A DNA stretch of 64,000 nt from Jiella marina (GCF_024359545.1 NZ_JAKQZG010000012.1:123871-187870); one strand, 5' to 3'. Counted from the first letter of the stretch, positions 1 to 9,725 are shown. Notes: generated by a model not told the origin, from the letters alone. Numbers and translations: made by a program.

Positions 1-95
1 TTGTGGCGATGCCGCGGGCATCCAGAGAAGCCGGTGTATGACTCACCTCTTGGACGGACAGAAGGGAGTTCTGCCTCCCCGCTTTGAACCGCCGA

Positions 96-1007
96 TCAGG
101 CGTAGATGTCCATCACCTGGTTGAGGAGATCGATGGCCTCTTCCTTCGGCCGCTGGAAGGAGTTGCGACCGATGATCGAGCCGTTGCCGCCGCCTTCGCG
201 GATGGCGCGGACTTCTTCCAGGAGCTCCGGCGTGTTCTTGGCGGCGCCACCGGAGAAGACGACGACGCGCTTGCCGTTGAAGGCCGCCTGCATGACATGC
301 TTGACGCGGCCGGCCATGCTCTGGCTGTCGACCGGGTACTTCTCGTAGGTCGACTTCGCCGCGTCGAGATCGATGTGGGAGGTCGGCAGCTTCACCTTGA
401 TGATCGTCGCCCCCATCAGCGCTGCCATGTGGGCAGCGTAGGCGATGATGTCGGTGCCGGTCTCGCCGTCCTTGGTCACCTTGCCGCCGCGCGGATAGGA
501 CCAGACGACCGAGATGAGCCCGCGCGACTTGGCGTAATGGCTGATCTCGCGCAGCTCCTCGATCATGTCGTAGGAGCATTCCGAGCCCGGATAGATGGTG
601 AAGCCCACGCCGATGCAGCCGAGGCGCATCGCGTCGTCGACCGTGCCGGTGAGCGCCTGGTCGTTGTTCGAGACCAGCGAATTGCCGCTGTTGACCTTCA
701 GGATCAGCGGCACTTCTCCGGCGAAGGTGTCGGCGCCCTGCTCCAGAAGGCCGAGCGGCGCGGCATAGCCGGACACGCCGGATTCGATCGCGAGTTGGTA
801 GAGATAATGCGGGTCGTAGGCGGCCGGGTTCGGCGCGAAGCTGCGGGCGGGGCCGTGCTCGAAGCCCTGATCGACCGGCAGGATGACCAGCCGGCCGGTG
901 CCGCCGAGGCGCCCATGCATGAGCAGCCGTGACAGGTTGCTCTTCAGGCCCGGCGTTTCTCCCTCATACCAGGACAGGATGTTGCGGACGACCTCGGTTC
1001 TCAGCAT
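96..1007 (-). CDS. fbaB: Class I fructose-bisphosphate aldolase (DhnA/FbaB type)
   Basis: 303-residue cytosolic aldolase that cleaves or forms fructose 1,6-bisphosphate in glycolysis and gluconeogenesis. The N-terminal part carries VILPVDQGFEHGP (about residues 41-53), the hallmark of the DhnA-type class I family. LMGATIIKVKLPT (about 197-209) holds the lysine candidates for the Schiff base. The phosphate-binding GNGSIIGRNSFQRP lies near the C-terminus. Length and motifs fit an intact enzyme. It is the only gene in the first kilobase and reads leftwards; the gene beyond the window edge cannot be seen. The family is clear; the sugar specificity is inferred from the family. Confidence 0.9.
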   Translation of the reverse strand: MLRTEVVRNILSWYEGETPGLKSNLSRLLMHGRLGGTGRLVILPVDQGFEHGPARSFAPNPAAYDPHYLYQLAIESGVSGYAAPLGLLEQGADTFAGEVPLILKVNSGNSLVSNNDQALTGTVDDAMRLGCIGVGFTIYPGSECSYDMIEELREISHYAKSRGLISVVWSYPRGGKVTKDGETGTDIIAYAAHMAALMGATIIKVKLPTSHIDLDAAKSTYEKYPVDSQSMAGRVKHVMQAAFNGKRVVVFSGGAAKNTPELLEEVRAIREGGGNGSIIGRNSFQRPKEEAIDLLNQVMDIYA

Positions 1008-1216
1008 GCTCTTGATATCCTTGTGGCAAATGACAGGAGCCTGGGGAAGCCCAGTGCGACTTTGGTGTCTTCTTTTGCCGACAGATCGCCGCCGCGTCCA
1101 GAGAGCGGGAAAAATCCCAATCGATTAAATTGAGCTGCCGCGATCAAAGACGACTAGAAAACTGCCCCAAGGTGAGCTTTTGCCCGCGCGGGCGGCAAGT
1201 CTTCGCGTGCGGTGCG

Positions 1217-2458
1217 TCACCGAAGGGCGAGTTCGGCCACCGCTTCGGCCAAGAGATTCGCCCCGGTCACGATCGCCGACCATTCGGTGAACTCCTCCGG
1301 CGCGTGGGACACACCGCCGCGGCTCGGCACGAAGATCAGCGCCGACGGGCATAGGCTCTGCATGGTCTGCGCATCGTGTCCGGCGCCCGAGGGCATGGGC
1401 CTGTGGGGCGTTCCGGTCCGCTCGGCGATCGCCGTCAAATCTTGAAACAGTGCCGGATCGAGGCCGACCGGATCGAGCCATGTCGTCACGTCGAGGTCGA
1501 AACCGAGATCATGGTCCGCGGCGCTCTTGCCCGCAGGTTTTTGCAAGCCAGCGACAAGACGGTGCATGACAGCGGCATCCGTATCGCGCACGATCACCGT
1601 AAACGCGGCCTCGCCGGGAATCGTATGCGGAAAGTTCGGTTGGAGCTCCACCTTGCCGATGGTGATCCGGCTTTCCGCGGTTCCCTGCCGCGCGATCAGG
1701 GTCGGGATCTCCTGGGCGAAGGCCGCGAGACCGGCAAAGGCGTCGGCGCGCAGGTCCATAGGCGTCGTGCCGGAATGGTTCGCGTGACCCCGAAACCGCC
1801 CGGACAGCGAGGCCATGCCCGAAACGGTGTGGGCGAGACCGATCGCGATTCCCTCGCGCTCGAGGATCGGCCCCTGCTCGATATGCAGTTCCAGAAAAGC
1901 CGCGATCTCTTCCGGCGCGCGTCGCGCATCGAGCGCGGCCAGCGGATCGAGCGATTGGGCGGCCATGGCCTCCCAGAGCCGGACGTCGTCGGCATCCCGC
2001 GCGCTCTCCAGCCATTCGCGTGTGACGAGGCCCGCGATCGCCTGGGACCCCAGCATGCCGCCAAAGCGCCCCTCCTCCTCGGCTGTCGCCACGATTTCCA
2101 CGGCGCGCTTCGGGACGAGGCCAGCATCACGCATCGAAAGCACCGCCTCGAACGCCGCCGCCACGCCCAGCGCCCCATCGAAAGCGCCGCCATTGGGGAC
2201 CGTGTCGAGATGCGAGCCTGCAACGATCGCCGGACCTTCGGATGGGCCGAAGCGGCCCCAGACATTGGCGGCGCCGTCCGTCCGGGTGGCGAGGCCCTCC
2301 TCAGCCATGCGCGCCGCGAACCAGCGGCGCACCGCCATGTCGGCGTCGGAGAAGCCGACCCGGTCGAAGCCGCGCGTCGCGGCATTGCGGCCGAAGCCGT
2401 TGATGCCGTCGAGGATCGAGCGCAGCCGATCGGCGTCGATCCTGATTGGAGCCGTCAT
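1217..2458 (-). CDS. M20-family Zn amidohydrolase (allantoate/N-carbamoyl-amino-acid hydrolase type)
   Basis: 413-residue metal-dependent hydrolase of the allantoate amidohydrolase/N-carbamoyl-L-amino-acid hydrolase group. Metal-binding motifs are visible: GSHLDTVPNGGAFDGALG (His about 83, Asp about 94), EEEGRFGG (about 127), ELHIEQGPILE, and GAGHDAQTM near the C-terminus. The dimerisation-domain motif GHANHSGTTPMDLRADA is also present. It is divergent from the peptide-type ABC operon that starts about 130 bp away, so it may act on compounds that transporter imports, such as N-carbamoyl amino acids, ureides or peptides. That link is inference from position; the exact substrate cannot be read from sequence. 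Confidence 0.88.
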   Translation of the reverse strand: MTAPIRIDADRLRSILDGINGFGRNAATRGFDRVGFSDADMAVRRWFAARMAEEGLATRTDGAANVWGRFGPSEGPAIVAGSHLDTVPNGGAFDGALGVAAAFEAVLSMRDAGLVPKRAVEIVATAEEEGRFGGMLGSQAIAGLVTREWLESARDADDVRLWEAMAAQSLDPLAALDARRAPEEIAAFLELHIEQGPILEREGIAIGLAHTVSGMASLSGRFRGHANHSGTTPMDLRADAFAGLAAFAQEIPTLIARQGTAESRITIGKVELQPNFPHTIPGEAAFTVIVRDTDAAVMHRLVAGLQKPAGKSAADHDLGFDLDVTTWLDPVGLDPALFQDLTAIAERTGTPHRPMPSGAGHDAQTMQSLCPSALIFVPSRGGVSHAPEEFTEWSAIVTGANLLAEAVAELALR

Positions 2459-2588
2459 CGCATTCTCCCGCCCCGAACGGGCCCTTCCTCGACATGGTGG
2501 TCACGCATCGGGCACGTTTTGGCGCTTTCGTCTTGCCCTCTCCGGGAGGCCTCTACTTACCGCTAGGCCGCCACGGAAAGGAGCCCTC

Positions 2589-4145
2589 ATGAGAACCTTC
2601 CTCGCCGCCGCGCTTGCCGCCTTCGCGATGATCATCGCCGGTCCGGCCGCCGCACAGACCCCACCGAACGTTCTGATCGTCGGCCAGATCGCCGAACCGA
2701 AATCCCTCGATCCGCAGGCCGTCACGGCCACCAACGACTTTCGCATCGTCGTCAACATGTATGACGGGCTGGTGCGCTACAAGTCCGGCACGCTGGAGGT
2801 CGAACCCGACCTCGCCGAAAGCTGGACGATCTCCGACGACGGCACGGTCTATACCTTCAAGCTGCGCGAGGGCGTGACCTTTCACGATGGCACACCGGTC
2901 AACGCCGAGGCGGTGAAGTTCACCTTCGACCGGATGCTGAACGAGGACCATCCCTATCACGACACCGGTCCCTTCCCGCTCGCGTTCTTCTTCTCCCAGG
3001 TCGATAGCGTCACCGCCAAGGACGAGCTGACCGTCGAATTCAGGCTGAAGGAGCCCTTCGCGCCCTTTCTGTCGAACCTCGCCTATCCGACCGGCCTGAT
3101 CGTATCGCCGGCGGCCGTCGAGCAATATGGCGAGGATTTCGGCCGCAATCCGGTCGGCTCCGGTGCCTTCCAGTTCGCCGAATGGGACCCGAACGCCAAG
3201 GTCGTCGTCACCCGCAACGCGGATTACTGGGAAGGCGCGCCCTCCCTCGAAGCCGTCGTCTTCCGGCCCGTCACCGACGCCAACACCCGCGTGGCGGAGA
3301 TGCTGTCGGGAGGCATCGACCTGATGGTTGAAGTGCCGCCGGACTCGCTGGCGCAGTTCCGCGATGCCCCCGACTTCACGGTCTATGAAGAGGCCGGCCC
3401 GCATGTCTGGTTCCTGATCCTGAACACCAAAGAAGGCCCCTTCTCCGACAAGCGCGTGCGCCAGGCGGTGAACTACGCGATCAACAAGGAATCCCTGGTC
3501 GACGATGTCCTCCAGGGAACGGCCGAAGTCGCCGCGGGTCCGATCGCTCCGGCCTTTTCCTGGGCCAATGACGGCTCGGTGGAACCCTACCCTTATGATC
3601 CCGAAAAGGCGAAGGAGCTGATCAAGGAAGCCGGCGCCGAGGGCGCGAATCTCACCTTCTACGTCACCGAAGGCGGTTCCGGCATGCTCGACCCGGTGCC
3701 GATGGCGACCGCGATCCAGGCCGATCTCAAGGCCGTCGGCCTCAATGCCCGCATCGAGACCTACGAGTGGAACACCTTCCTGTCGAACGTCAATCCGGGT
3801 CTCGCAGGCAAGGCGGACATGGCCGAGATGGCCTGGATGACCAATGATCCGGACACGCTTCCCTTCCTGACGCTGCGTTCCGATGCCATGCCGAGCGAAG
3901 GCGGCTTCAATTCGGGCTACTATTCGAACCCTGAACTCGACGAACTCCTGAACCAGGCCCGTCGCACGACGGACCAGTCGGAACGCGCCGAGCTTTACAA
4001 ACAGGTGCAGCAGCTCGTTCACGACGAAGCGCCCTGGGCTTTCATCGCCAACTGGAAGCAGAACGCCGTCGCCACCGACGCCGTCGAGAACTTCTCGCTG
4101 GAGCCGTCCTTCCTGCTGGTGTTGAAGGACGTGACCAAGGGGTGA
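2589..4145 (+). CDS. ABC transporter substrate-binding protein, family 5 (dipeptide/oligopeptide type)
   Basis: 518-residue periplasmic solute-binding protein. The start is the ATG at 2589 because it begins a clean Sec signal peptide (MRTFLAAALAAFAMIIAG, cut after AAAQ); the reading frame is open further upstream without coding sense. The mature protein has the family-5 features EPKSLDPQ, YDGLVRYKSG, YTFKLREGVTFHDGTPVNAEAVKFTFDR and a C-terminal region ending in SFLLVLKDV. It is the first gene of an import operon with two permease domains and two ATPase domains. The ligand is probably a peptide or peptide-like nitrogen compound, given the neighbouring amidohydrolase. A 205-bp gap holding palindromic repeats separates it from the permease gene. 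Confidence 0.9.
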   Translation: MRTFLAAALAAFAMIIAGPAAAQTPPNVLIVGQIAEPKSLDPQAVTATNDFRIVVNMYDGLVRYKSGTLEVEPDLAESWTISDDGTVYTFKLREGVTFHDGTPVNAEAVKFTFDRMLNEDHPYHDTGPFPLAFFFSQVDSVTAKDELTVEFRLKEPFAPFLSNLAYPTGLIVSPAAVEQYGEDFGRNPVGSGAFQFAEWDPNAKVVVTRNADYWEGAPSLEAVVFRPVTDANTRVAEMLSGGIDLMVEVPPDSLAQFRDAPDFTVYEEAGPHVWFLILNTKEGPFSDKRVRQAVNYAINKESLVDDVLQGTAEVAAGPIAPAFSWANDGSVEPYPYDPEKAKELIKEAGAEGANLTFYVTEGGSGMLDPVPMATAIQADLKAVGLNARIETYEWNTFLSNVNPGLAGKADMAEMAWMTNDPDTLPFLTLRSDAMPSEGGFNSGYYSNPELDELLNQARRTTDQSERAELYKQVQQLVHDEAPWAFIANWKQNAVATDAVENFSLEPSFLLVLKDVTKG

Positions 4146-4196
4146 CGGCGGCCAACGAAGCGGCGGCGCTTACCTGCAAGGCGCAGCGCCCCTCCT

Positions 4197-4284
4197 CCCT
4201 CATGGTGAGCCTGTCGAACCATGAGGGGCACGGCGACCGAGGCGCCAAGCGCCCCGCACCCTTCGACAGGCTCAGGATGAGGGG
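4197..4284. repeat. Pair of inverted extragenic palindromic repeats
   Basis: Copy one (4197-4227) has perfect 10-bp arms, CCCTCATGGT and ACCATGAGGG, around the loop GAGCCTGTCGA. Copy two (4259-4284) is in the opposite orientation and shares the core CCTCATnnTGAGCCTGTCGA. The core resembles short intergenic palindromes that are abundant in many alphaproteobacteria. The pair sits between the binding-protein and permease genes, a place where such elements often stabilise the upstream mRNA or limit downstream expression. Confidence 0.7.
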
Positions 4285-4350
4285 CTACTCGGGACGTGGC
4301 GCTGACGTCACCGGCAAGAGGCGGACGTCACGGCAGGGAACTGTTCCGTC

Positions 4351-5295
4351 ATGACCGCCATCATCGCAAAGCGCCTCCTCGCGGCGATCCCCGTCCTCGT
4401 CGGCCTGTCGGTGATCGTCTTCCTGATGATCGCGCTGATCCCCGGAGACCCGGCCACCGCCATCCTGGGCTCCTATGCGACACCGGAAAACGTCGCCCGG
4501 CTCAACGCCGATCTCGGCCTCGACAAGACCCTGCCGCAACAGTATCTCGCCTGGATCTCCGGCGTTCTGCAGGGTGATTTCGGCCGCTCCTACGCGCTCA
4601 ATCGTCCTGTCATCGACATCGTTCTCGAACGCTTTTCGGCGACGTTGCTACTCGCCGGTGCCGCGCTGATCCTCGCGACGATCTTCGGACTTCTCGCCGG
4701 CATCGTTTCAGCCGTGCGCCAGTTCGGCCTGGCCGACAAGACGATCACCCTCGTCGTGCTGATCGGCATCTCGGTCCCGTCCTTCTGGCTGGGGCTGATC
4801 CTGATCCTGTTCTTCGCGGTCCGGATCCAGCTGTTTCCCGCGAGCGGCATGGTCGCGATCTATGGGGGAGGCGGACCGCGGGACATTCTGCACCATCTCG
4901 TTCTGCCGGCTGTGACCCTCGCGGTCGTCGCGACCGGCGTCATCGCGCGGCTGACGCGCACGGCGATGCTCGAAGTGCTGCGTCAGGACTATATCCGCAC
5001 CGCCCGCGCCAAGGGCCTGTCCGAACGCCGGGTGATCTATCGCCACGCCTTCATGGCAGCCCTTGTCTCGGTCATTCCGGTGATCGGCATTCAGGCCGGC
5101 TTCGTCCTCGGCGGCGCGGTCTATATCGAAACGGTGTTCCAATGGCCGGGTGTCGGCGCGATGCTCGTCAACGCCATTTCCCAGCGCGACATCCTGCTCG
5201 TCCAGGGCGGCGTGCTCGTCGTCGCGGCGTCCTACGTGCTGTTCAATCTGGCCGCCGACGTCTGTCAGACCCTGCTCGATCCGAGGCTGAAATGA
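4351..5295 (+). CDS. ABC transporter permease (DppB-like)
   Basis: 314-residue inner-membrane permease of the DppB/OppB family. It has an N-terminal membrane segment (LLAAIPVLVGLSVIVFLMIALIPGDPA), the conserved LGLDKTLPQQYLAWISGVLQGDFGRSY region, and several further hydrophobic helices. The EAA loop that contacts the ATPase is DYIRTARAKGLSERRVIYRHAF. It forms the transmembrane channel with the permease half of the next gene. Its TGA overlaps the ATG of the next gene (ATGA), so the two are probably translationally coupled. Confidence 0.92.
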   Translation: MTAIIAKRLLAAIPVLVGLSVIVFLMIALIPGDPATAILGSYATPENVARLNADLGLDKTLPQQYLAWISGVLQGDFGRSYALNRPVIDIVLERFSATLLLAGAALILATIFGLLAGIVSAVRQFGLADKTITLVVLIGISVPSFWLGLILILFFAVRIQLFPASGMVAIYGGGGPRDILHHLVLPAVTLAVVATGVIARLTRTAMLEVLRQDYIRTARAKGLSERRVIYRHAFMAALVSVIPVIGIQAGFVLGGAVYIETVFQWPGVGAMLVNAISQRDILLVQGGVLVVAASYVLFNLAADVCQTLLDPRLK

Positions 5296-7244
5296 CGACG
5301 GCGGCAACCAATACCGAGGCTCAGCCGCACGCCGGACGGAAACAGCGCAGCGAACGCCCCTCGACCCTGGCGCTCCTTGTCAACAACCGCCTCGCGGCAG
5401 CCGGCCTCGTCATTCTCGGCGTGATCGTCGCCACGGCCCTTGCCGCGCCGATCCTGCCGCTCGCCGATCCCAACGCGACCAACCCGGCCGGCCGTCTGGC
5501 GCCGCTCTTTTCCGAAGGCCACATTCTCGGCACCGACGCGCTCGGCCGCGACACGCTTTCGAGGCTGATCTGGGGCGCGCGGGTATCGCTCGCCGTCGGC
5601 TTCTCGGCCTCGGTGATCGCCGCAGTCGTCGGCTCCGCGATCGGCCTCGTCGCCGGCTATGCCGGCGGGCGGACCGATCAGGTCATGATGCGCCTGATCG
5701 ACATGCTGATGGCGTTTCCCTACATCCTCCTCGCGCTCGCCATCGTCGCGATCCTGGGGCCTGGCCTGATCAACGCGCTCTACGCGATCGCCATCGTCAA
5801 CGTCCCCTTCTTCGCCCGCAACATCCGCGGCATCACCATCGGTCTTGCGCGGCGCGAATTCGTCGACGCGGCCCGGCTTTCCGGCAAGGGGCCGTTGCGC
5901 ATTCTCGGCTCCGACATCCTGCCGAACGTGCTCCCCACCATCGTCATCACGCTCTCGACCACCGTCGGCTGGATGATCCTGGAGACCGCCGGCCTGTCCT
6001 TCCTCGGTCTTGGCGCGCAGCCGCCCCAGGCGGATCTCGGCTCGATGCTGGGCGAAGGCCGCAAGGTGCTGTTCACCGCACCGACCATCTCGCTCGTGCC
6101 CGGTCTGATGATCTTCCTGATCGTGATGTCGATCAATCTGATCGGCGACGGCATTCGCGACGTGCTCGACCCGCGCTTGCGCTCCGGGGCGCTGGCGCGC
6201 CCTTCCTTCCGCACCGCGATCCTGCCGGATCGGGCCAGACCGGCCAGCATGATCGACCAGGCTGCGACCCTCGACGTGAAGAACCTGGAAACCCAGTTCC
6301 GCATGGGCTCCGAGGTCTACCGCGCCGCCGGCGGCGTCGACCTCAGGATCGCGCGCGGCGAATGTCTGGGCCTCGTCGGCGAATCCGGCTCCGGCAAGTC
6401 GGTGACGGCGATGAGCCTGATGGGCCTCGTTCCCTCGCCACCCGGCGTCATCGCCGGCGGCCTGATCGGCTTCAAGGGCGAGGATCTGGCCGAAGCCCCG
6501 GACAAACGGATCCGCGAGTTGCGCGGCGGCGCGGTGTCCCATGTCTTTCAGGACCCGCTCGCCACCCTGCATCCCCTGTTTCCCGTCGGCGACCAGCTCG
6601 TCGAGGCGATCCGGGCGCACCAAAGAATCGGCAGGAGCGAGGCCGAAACGAAGGCGGAGGACCTGCTCGCCCTCGTCCGGATCCCCAACCCGGCAGCGCG
6701 GATGAAGGCCCTGCCCCACGAACTCTCCGGCGGCCTGCGCCAACGCGTCTCGATCGCCATGGCGCTCGCCAACGATCCCGAACTGATCATCGCCGACGAA
6801 CCGACCACCGCCCTCGACGTCACGGTGCAGGCCCAGGTTCTGCGGCTGATGGACGATCTGAGGCGCGAACGCGATGCGGCCGTCCTCTTCATCACCCATG
6901 ATTTCGGCGTCGTCTCGGAAATATGCGAGCGCGTGGCGGTGATGTATGCCGGTCGGATCGTCGAGACCGGCCGCACCGACGAAATCCTGAAGGAGCCGAC
7001 CCATCCCTATACCCGCATGCTGATCGACTGCGTGCCTGTCATGGGCGAGCCGGAGCGCCGGCTCGATGCGGTGCCCGGCCGCCCGCCGCCGGTCAACCGC
7101 CTGCCCCCGGGCTGCGCCTTCGCCGATCGCTGCCCCCGCGCGCAAGCCGATTGCCGGTCCGGCGACATTCCGCTGGAAGCCAAGCGCGGCAGCCTGGAAG
7201 CCCGCTGCCTGCATCCGCTCCAACCCGGCGAGTCCCTGACATGA
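5292..7244 (+). CDS. Fused ABC permease/ATP-binding protein (DppC-DppD fusion)
   Basis: 650 residues with two functions normally on separate genes. Residues about 1-300 are a DppC-type permease: N-terminal helix, LGTDALGRDTLSRLIWGARVSL, the EAA loop REFVDAARLSGKGPLRILGSDILPN, and the usual DppC ending DPRLR. After a short linker, an ATPase domain runs from about residue 325, with Walker A GESGSGKS (about 362-369), signature LSGGLRQR (about 477), Walker B LIIADEPTTALD and a C-terminal oligopeptide-transporter motif (GCAFADRCPRA). An in-frame ATG at 6249 lies in the linker but has no clear ribosome-binding site. Start 5292 is fixed by the ATGA overlap. Such fusions are known in this family. No frameshift is apparent. 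Confidence 0.9.
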   Translation: MTTAATNTEAQPHAGRKQRSERPSTLALLVNNRLAAAGLVILGVIVATALAAPILPLADPNATNPAGRLAPLFSEGHILGTDALGRDTLSRLIWGARVSLAVGFSASVIAAVVGSAIGLVAGYAGGRTDQVMMRLIDMLMAFPYILLALAIVAILGPGLINALYAIAIVNVPFFARNIRGITIGLARREFVDAARLSGKGPLRILGSDILPNVLPTIVITLSTTVGWMILETAGLSFLGLGAQPPQADLGSMLGEGRKVLFTAPTISLVPGLMIFLIVMSINLIGDGIRDVLDPRLRSGALARPSFRTAILPDRARPASMIDQAATLDVKNLETQFRMGSEVYRAAGGVDLRIARGECLGLVGESGSGKSVTAMSLMGLVPSPPGVIAGGLIGFKGEDLAEAPDKRIRELRGGAVSHVFQDPLATLHPLFPVGDQLVEAIRAHQRIGRSEAETKAEDLLALVRIPNPAARMKALPHELSGGLRQRVSIAMALANDPELIIADEPTTALDVTVQAQVLRLMDDLRRERDAAVLFITHDFGVVSEICERVAVMYAGRIVETGRTDEILKEPTHPYTRMLIDCVPVMGEPERRLDAVPGRPPPVNRLPPGCAFADRCPRAQADCRSGDIPLEAKRGSLEARCLHPLQPGESLT

Positions 7245-8236
7245 GCGCTCTCATGGAAATTCGTGATCTCACCCGCACCTTCGGCGGCGGGCGCACGATC
7301 TTCGGCACGACGAAACCCAGCCTTCAGGCAGTGCGCGGCCTCTCCCTCGACCTGAAGAAGGGCGAGACGCTCGGTGTCGTCGGCGAATCCGGTTGCGGAA
7401 AGTCGACGCTGGCGCGCATGCTGGTCGGCCTCGACAAGCCCTCCACCGGCACGATCCGCCTTGACGGTGAGGATCTGACCACCGCCGGCACAAGGGCGCT
7501 AGCGCGGCGGGTCCAATATGTCTTCCAGGACCCGGTCTCCTCGCTCAACCCGCGCCAGACGATCCGCACGATCCTCGAAGCGCCGATGCGTCATCTCCTC
7601 GGCCTTCGATCCGAGGAACGCGAGAAGCGGCTCCAGGCTCTGGTCGAGGACGTCAATCTCAGACCGGAATTCCTGGAAAGATATCCGCACGAATTCTCCG
7701 GCGGCCAGGCCCAGCGCATCGGCATCGCCCGAGCGCTCGCCGCGGAGCCCGACATCATCGTCCTCGACGAACCGGTCTCGGCCCTCGACGTGTCGGTGCA
7801 GGCCCAGGTTCTGAACCTGCTCGACCGGCTGAAGACCGAGCGCCAGCTGACCTATGTCTTCATCAGCCACGACCTGTCCGTGGTCGAAAGCGTCTCGACC
7901 CGCGTCGCGGTCATGTATTTCGGTTCGGTCGTCGAGGAAGCGCCGGGTCGCGCCATGTTCCGGGCGCCGCTTCACCCCTATACGCAGCTCCTGATCGGCT
8001 CGGCGCCCATCCCGGGCCGCAAGCGCGGCAAGACCGCCGACGACATTGCCGAGTTGCCGGATCCCTACAATCCGCCGCCGGGCTGCCCCTTCGCGCCGCG
8101 TTGCCCGAAGGTCGAAGCGGACTGCCGTGAAAGCACGCCGCCGCTGGAGGCCAAGGATCGCGGGCCGGAACACAAGGCGGCCTGCTTCCACCCGCTCGCG
8201 ACCGCGGAAAGGGCCGGTTCGACGCCGCCAAGCTGA
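7241..8236 (+). CDS. Oligopeptide ABC transporter ATP-binding protein (DppF-like)
   Basis: 331-residue second ATPase of the importer. It has Walker A GESGCGKS (about residue 48), Q-loop FQDPVSSLNPR, signature FSGGQAQR (about 152), Walker B IIVLDEPVSALD, switch histidine ISHD, and the C-terminal GCPFAPRCPK motif typical of oligopeptide-family ATPases. The ATG at 7241 overlaps the preceding stop, again as ATGA; the frame is open upstream but that part is the end of the previous gene read out of frame. It pairs with the ATPase half of the fusion protein to drive transport. It is the last gene of the operon. Confidence 0.92.
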   Translation: MSALMEIRDLTRTFGGGRTIFGTTKPSLQAVRGLSLDLKKGETLGVVGESGCGKSTLARMLVGLDKPSTGTIRLDGEDLTTAGTRALARRVQYVFQDPVSSLNPRQTIRTILEAPMRHLLGLRSEEREKRLQALVEDVNLRPEFLERYPHEFSGGQAQRIGIARALAAEPDIIVLDEPVSALDVSVQAQVLNLLDRLKTERQLTYVFISHDLSVVESVSTRVAVMYFGSVVEEAPGRAMFRAPLHPYTQLLIGSAPIPGRKRGKTADDIAELPDPYNPPPGCPFAPRCPKVEADCRESTPPLEAKDRGPEHKAACFHPLATAERAGSTPPS

Positions 8237-8363
8237 ACGGGCCCGACACACGCCTCTCACGCAACGCCCCACAAGCTTGTGACGCAACTGCATGACGCGG
8301 AGCCGGTTTAACATCTCGGCCTGTTCGAGGCTCAGATGAGACGATCCTTGCGGAGACAGAGCA

Positions 8364-8885
8364 TTGCGCAATTCTTCAAGACATGTGGTGCGTGGCGGCA
8401 TCGCAGTTGCCCTTGTCGGACTGGGTCTGGCGCCAGCAGCTTCGAGCGCCGACTATTTCGCCCGCTATCACGGCGACTGGACCGGCGGCGGCCCGGTGAA
8501 GGTCGCGCAGCTTCCGGAGCCGACGAACGTCTTCTGCGATATCAAGGGGACACGCGATGGAGGCCGGTCCTTTTCCCTCTCCGGCCAGTGTCGGGCGATG
8601 CTGGTCCTCAGCCGAAAGATCGGCGCGACGCTCCGCTACGACCCGGAAACCGACATGTATCGCGGCGCCTATGAAGGCTCGTCCAGCGGACCCGCCAAGC
8701 TGCAAGGCAAGCTCGAAGGGGCCACGCTCAATCTGAAGGTGACCTGGAACAAGACCATCTATGACGACCAGTTCGCCCGAATGCTGATCGAAAACCGCGG
8801 CGGCGGCGCCTTCACCATGAAGGTCCTCGAACAGATCGACGGAAAGGAAGTGGTCGTCTCGGATCTGTCCTTCGAGAACGGCTGA
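8364..8885 (+). CDS. Secreted protein of unknown function
   Basis: 173 residues with a TTG start preceded by GGAGA at a workable distance. An N-terminal signal sequence is visible (RGGIAVALVGLGLAPAASSA, cleavage near SSA|D). The mature part is small and beta-rich in appearance (YHGDWTGGGPV, then a repeated pattern of short hydrophobic strands) with one likely disulphide pair, Cys in FCDIKG and GQCRAM. No family is recognised. It stands alone, with the ABC operon before it and murI convergent after it. A periplasmic location is inferred from the signal peptide. Confidence 0.7.
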   Translation: MRNSSRHVVRGGIAVALVGLGLAPAASSADYFARYHGDWTGGGPVKVAQLPEPTNVFCDIKGTRDGGRSFSLSGQCRAMLVLSRKIGATLRYDPETDMYRGAYEGSSSGPAKLQGKLEGATLNLKVTWNKTIYDDQFARMLIENRGGGAFTMKVLEQIDGKEVVVSDLSFENG

Positions 8886-8915
8886 CTATCGACGAACAAG
8901 GAGCGAGCCTCGCCG

Positions 8916-9725
8916 TCAGACCGCGAGGCCGAAGCCCTGCATCAACCGCCGGATCAGCGGATCGGGATGGCCTGACGTGAAGATCGCCGTGTCGGCCTTG
9001 GGTTCCACCGCTTCGTCCTCCACCGGAACCGGCAGGATCGACAGCGCCCGCCGGGCAATGGCCTCCGCCGGATCGAGCCAGTCGACGGGCCAGGGCGCGG
9101 TCTTTCGCATGCGGTTGACCAGAAACGGATAGTGCGTGCAGGCGAGCACGACGATGTCCGTCCGGCGCTCGCCCTCGTTCAGAAAGCAGGGCGCGATCTC
9201 GGCGCGCACACTGGCCTCATCCACGAAACCGCCCCGCACATAGGTCTCGGCAAGAGCCGCCAGCCTGACGCTGCCAACCAGATGGACGTCACATCGCCCC
9301 GCCCATTTCTCGATCAGGTCCCGCGTGTATTGCCGCCTGACGGTCCCGGGCGTCGCCAGCACGGAGATCAGCCGCGAATGGGTCCGCTCCGCGGCCGGCT
9401 TGATCGCCGGCACCGTGCCGACGAACAGCATGTCCGGATAGGCCGCCCGCAGAGCCTCGAGCGACAGGGTCGAAGCCGTGTTGCAGGCAATGACGCAGAT
9501 CAGCGGATCGTGTTCGGCGATCAACCGGCCGAAGAGCTCGACCAGGCGCGCGCGGAGAGCGTCCTCCTCCCAGTCGCCATAGGGAAACCCTGCATCATCG
9601 GCGACATAGACGAACCGCCGATCCGGCATCAGCACGCGCGCTTCGCGCAAAACCGTCAGGCCCCCCACCCCGCTATCCAGGATCAGGACCGGCCGGCCAG
9701 GATGCCGGTTGGCGACGGCGCTCAT
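8916..9725 (-). CDS. murI: Glutamate racemase
   Basis: 269-residue cytosolic enzyme that converts L-glutamate to D-glutamate for peptidoglycan. The two-cysteine active site is visible: [14 protein letters not shown] near the N-terminus, IACNTAST (first Cys) and LACTHYPF (second Cys). Length is usual for the family. The gene follows trmJ with a one-base overlap (TGATG), so the two are co-transcribed and probably translationally coupled. Confidence 0.95.
   Translation of the reverse strand: MSAVANRHPGRPVLILDSGVGGLTVLREARVLMPDRRFVYVADDAGFPYGDWEEDALRARLVELFGRLIAEHDPLICVIACNTASTLSLEALRAAYPDMLFVGTVPAIKPAAERTHSRLISVLATPGTVRRQYTRDLIEKWAGRCDVHLVGSVRLAALAETYVRGGFVDEASVRAEIAPCFLNEGERRTDIVVLACTHYPFLVNRMRKTAPWPVDWLDPAEAIARRALSILPVPVEDEAVEPKADTAIFTSGHPDPLIRRLMQGFGLAV

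Noticed and set aside
43..579. Minus-strand 178-codon frame at the left edge
   Set aside because: It overlaps the aldolase gene in another frame and is Arg/His-rich noise typical of GC-rich shadow frames.
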